Shown: positions 62,134 through 64,000 of the stretch, one piece after another
Position numbering within the stretch: the first letter of the stretch is position 1
How the letters are laid out: each line of letters opens with the position of its first letter
Source: Phytohabitans maris
GTDB taxonomy: Bacteria > Actinomycetota > Actinomycetes > Mycobacteriales > Micromonosporaceae
DNA: 64,000 nucleotides
Assembly (NCBI RefSeq): GCF_031085175.1
Contig: NZ_JAVHUY010000003.1
Location: 290,021 to 354,020, forward strand
Direction: 5' to 3'
Notes under the pieces: model-generated
Databases searched by the model: none
What the model was told of the DNA's origin: nothing
What the model saw: the letters and a program-made list of their open reading frames with translations, nothing else
Position numbers and translations under genes: made by a program

Positions 62134-63984
62134 ATGCGAGTTGTGCTGTTTTGTGCTGTCATCGTCGCGACGACCTCGGCGGTCGGGTCGCCACCCCCGG
62201 CCACGGCGGCGCTGCCGCACACCGTGCTCTTCGACCGGGACACGTTCGGCGCGGCCTGCTACCGGATCCCCGCGCTCGTCCGGACGAAGGCGGGGACGCT
62301 GCTGGCGTTCGCGGAGAAGCGCATCTCCGGCGTCTCCTGGTGCCACGACGTCGGCCACATCGACCTGGTCATGCGCCGCTCCGTCGACAATGGACGGACC
62401 TGGCAGCCGCCGCTCGACCAGCCGCCGACGGTGGTGCTGGAGGGGACCGACGCCGACCCGGCCGCCCCCGCCACCCGGGGCAACCCGGCGCCCGTCGTCG
62501 ACCAGGCCACCGGCGCCATCCTGCTGTTGAGCACGTTCAACCCGAGCACGAGCAGCGCGGTCCGCACGCCGTACCTGCAGGTCAGCACCGACGACGGCCG
62601 CACCTGGAGCGACGGCCTGCCGGACACGAGCGCGCGGGCGCGCAGCCTCGCCGCCGCGATCGACCACCCCGACTGGGGCTGGTACGCGACCGGCCCCGGC
62701 CACGGCATCCAGCTGCGCCACGGCACGCACGCCGGCCGCATCGTGGTCGGCACCAACTTCTCCGACGAGGACGGCCGGGCCGGCGCCCAGCTCGTCTACA
62801 CCGACGACGCCGGCGCGACCTGGCAGATCGGCGCGCAGGACATCCGCCCGAACGACACGATCGTGCCGCAGGAGCTGAGCCTGTTCGAGCGGACCGACGG
62901 CACCGTCTACGCGGCCGCGCGGGACAACACGCAGACCGAGGACGGCGTCAACCGGGCGTTCGCGCTGAGCCGGGACGGTGGCGAGACGTTCGCCGCGCCG
63001 TTCGCCAGCGTGCCCGGCCTGACCGCCGACACGGTGCAGGGCGCCACGCTCGTCATCCGGTCCACAGCGGACGGTGACCGGTACAACCGGGTGCTCTTCA
63101 CCGCGCCGACCCATCCCACGCTGCGGCGGGACATCCGCGTCCGGTCCTCGTTCGACCAGGGAAACCGCTGGCAGACGGTCGCGCAGGGCACCGACGTGAC
63201 CGCCGACGTCTACTCTGGATACTCCGACCTGGCGGCGCTCGGCGGCGGCGAGTTCGGCCTGCTGTACGAGGGCGGCACCGTGGACGCCCGCGACGAGGTG
63301 CGCTTCGCCCGCTTCACCGAGGCGGCGCTGGGGCTGCCCGACGGCGCCACCGGCCCGACCACGCCGGACGCCTCCGGCAGCGGCAACGAGGCGTACCTGC
63401 GCGGCTCCCCCACCCGCGTGGCCGGGCGGTTCGGCGACGGGCTCGACCTCGACGGCACCGACGACTTCGTGCAGCCGCCGTTCGCCGAGTCGCTCGCCGC
63501 CGGCACCGGCGACCTCACCGCCACCATGTGGGTGCGGTACGGCGCGAAGCAGGCCGACCAGGCGCTGCTGTGGGCGTACAACCAGGGCACCAGCGTGTCC
63601 CAGGTCTGGCTGCGCGCCGAGCCCGGCGCCAACCGCGTCCGGGGCTGGTTGCAGACCGCGAACGGCAGCGCCCAGGTCGTCTCCCCGCAGGCGTACGACG
63701 ACGGCGCCTGGCATCACGTGGCGCTGCAAAGGGCCGGCGGCACGCTCCGCCTCTTCGTCGACGGGACGCAGGTGGCCTCGGCCGCCTCGCCGGTCGGCAC
63801 GGTGAGCCCCGACCGTCCATTCCGGATGTACGCCGGCCAGCGCCTCGACGGCACCCAGCGGCTGGACGGCACGCTGGACGAGCTGCGCCTGTACCGGCGG
63901 GCGCTCACCGCGGCCGAGATCCGGGACATCTGGCAGACCAACCGCGCCGACGTGCCCGGCGCGGTGCTCCGCCTCCCGTTCTGA
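62134..63984 (+). CDS. Secreted sialidase with C-terminal LamG domain
   Basis: A 616-aa protein with a signal peptide (about 25 residues, ending ATA). The sialidase six-bladed propeller has YRIPAL (Arg44, FRIP-type), several Asp-boxes (SVDNGRTW, STDDGRTW, TDDAGATW, SRDGGETF), a Glu in PQELSLFERTDG and a Tyr in VYSGYSDL. The last ~190 residues are a LamG/concanavalin-like sugar-binding domain (DDFVQPPF...AWHHVALQRAGGTLRLFVDG, LDELRLYRRAL). It should release sialic acids outside the cell. Start at ATG 62134 rather than an upstream TTG/ATG, because those fall in the operator. Confidence 0.9.
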   Translation: MRVVLFCAVIVATTSAVGSPPPATAALPHTVLFDRDTFGAACYRIPALVRTKAGTLLAFAEKRISGVSWCHDVGHIDLVMRRSVDNGRTWQPPLDQPPTVVLEGTDADPAAPATRGNPAPVVDQATGAILLLSTFNPSTSSAVRTPYLQVSTDDGRTWSDGLPDTSARARSLAAAIDHPDWGWYATGPGHGIQLRHGTHAGRIVVGTNFSDEDGRAGAQLVYTDDAGATWQIGAQDIRPNDTIVPQELSLFERTDGTVYAAARDNTQTEDGVNRAFALSRDGGETFAAPFASVPGLTADTVQGATLVIRSTADGDRYNRVLFTAPTHPTLRRDIRVRSSFDQGNRWQTVAQGTDVTADVYSGYSDLAALGGGEFGLLYEGGTVDARDEVRFARFTEAALGLPDGATGPTTPDASGSGNEAYLRGSPTRVAGRFGDGLDLDGTDDFVQPPFAESLAAGTGDLTATMWVRYGAKQADQALLWAYNQGTSVSQVWLRAEPGANRVRGWLQTANGSAQVVSPQAYDDGAWHHVALQRAGGTLRLFVDGTQVASAASPVGTVSPDRPFRMYAGQRLDGTQRLDGTLDELRLYRRALTAAEIRDIWQTNRADVPGAVLRLPF

Positions 63985-64000
63985 CCGGGGGCGGTGGCGG

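Noticed and set aside
60016..63729. Very long minus-strand open frame opposite the wrbA, stress, hypothetical and sialidase genes
   Set aside because: It is the mirror of genuine genes in very GC-rich DNA; its protein is Arg/Gly/Val-rich low complexity with no domain, while the + strand genes have clear motifs.

Overview
The window is very GC-rich DNA with strong G/C bias at third codon positions, frequent GTG/TTG starts, ATGA/TGATG gene overlaps and GGAGG-type ribosome sites. It carries F420-type oxidoreductase, class F sortase, DUF350/DUF4178, BON-domain and DUF6458-type genes. Together these point to a chromosomal segment of a filamentous actinobacterium, most like the Micromonosporaceae; the genus cannot be fixed from the sequence alone. 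No rRNA, tRNA, CRISPR array, insertion sequence, prophage or origin was found.

Layout. 1-1858: end of an acyl-CoA degradation operon (thiolase, SDR, enoyl-CoA hydratase). 1859-2313: gap with an 85-nt hairpin. 2314-11508: an XRE-cupin regulator, then two paralogous Tat-exported YtcJ-like amidohydrolases flanking a Liv-type ABC importer (binding protein, LivH, a fused LivM-LivG and LivF). 11509-14891: a class F sortase with a long repetitive N-terminus, a putative anchored surface protein and a 399-nt tract with no T on the + strand. 14892-16156: SnoaL-like and DUF427 genes. 16188-20402: a tightly overlapped minus-strand operon DUF4178-DUF2617-DUF4247-DUF350-membrane protein-aminopropyltransferase. 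20528-30842: a sugar regulon (extracellular binding protein, two permeases, GH1 beta-glucosidase, LacI regulator; divergent VOC/SDR genes; GH2 beta-galactosidase) tied together by three copies of one LacI-type palindrome.

30880-36463: trypsin-like protease, then MoxR, DUF58 and two VWA membrane proteins (a BatA-like stress or aerotolerance module) and an RNA 2'-phosphotransferase. 36606-41639: assorted single genes (DUF1232, dienelactone-hydrolase-like, SRPBCC, PD40 beta-propeller, glycosyltransferase, aldo/keto reductase). 41640-42870: a 1.2-kb gene-free region built of repeats, including an inverted copy of the repeat at 11651-11824. 42871-49665: F420-type oxidoreductase, methyltransferase, a small membrane protein, and an XRE regulator with a glycosyltransferase and divergent GNAT gene, linked by a shared TTCAGC...GCTGAA motif; then a saccharopine-dehydrogenase-like reductase and a small cationic protein.

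49666-54307: sulfate import operon (sbp-cysT-cysW-cysA) with a co-transcribed Rrf2 regulator and a promoter nested in an inverted repeat. 54370-60633: stress/redox cluster with two triple-BON proteins, a GAF-LuxR regulator, a cNMP-binding thioredoxin-reductase-like protein, WrbA and a general-stress-like membrane protein. 60712-63984: an unrecognised 452-aa protein and a secreted sialidase with a C-terminal LamG domain behind an 18-bp operator-like palindrome.

The parts most likely to be undescribed are the amidohydrolase/Liv cluster, the DUF4178-to-aminopropyltransferase operon, the TTCAGC regulon, and the T-free tract next to the sortase locus.
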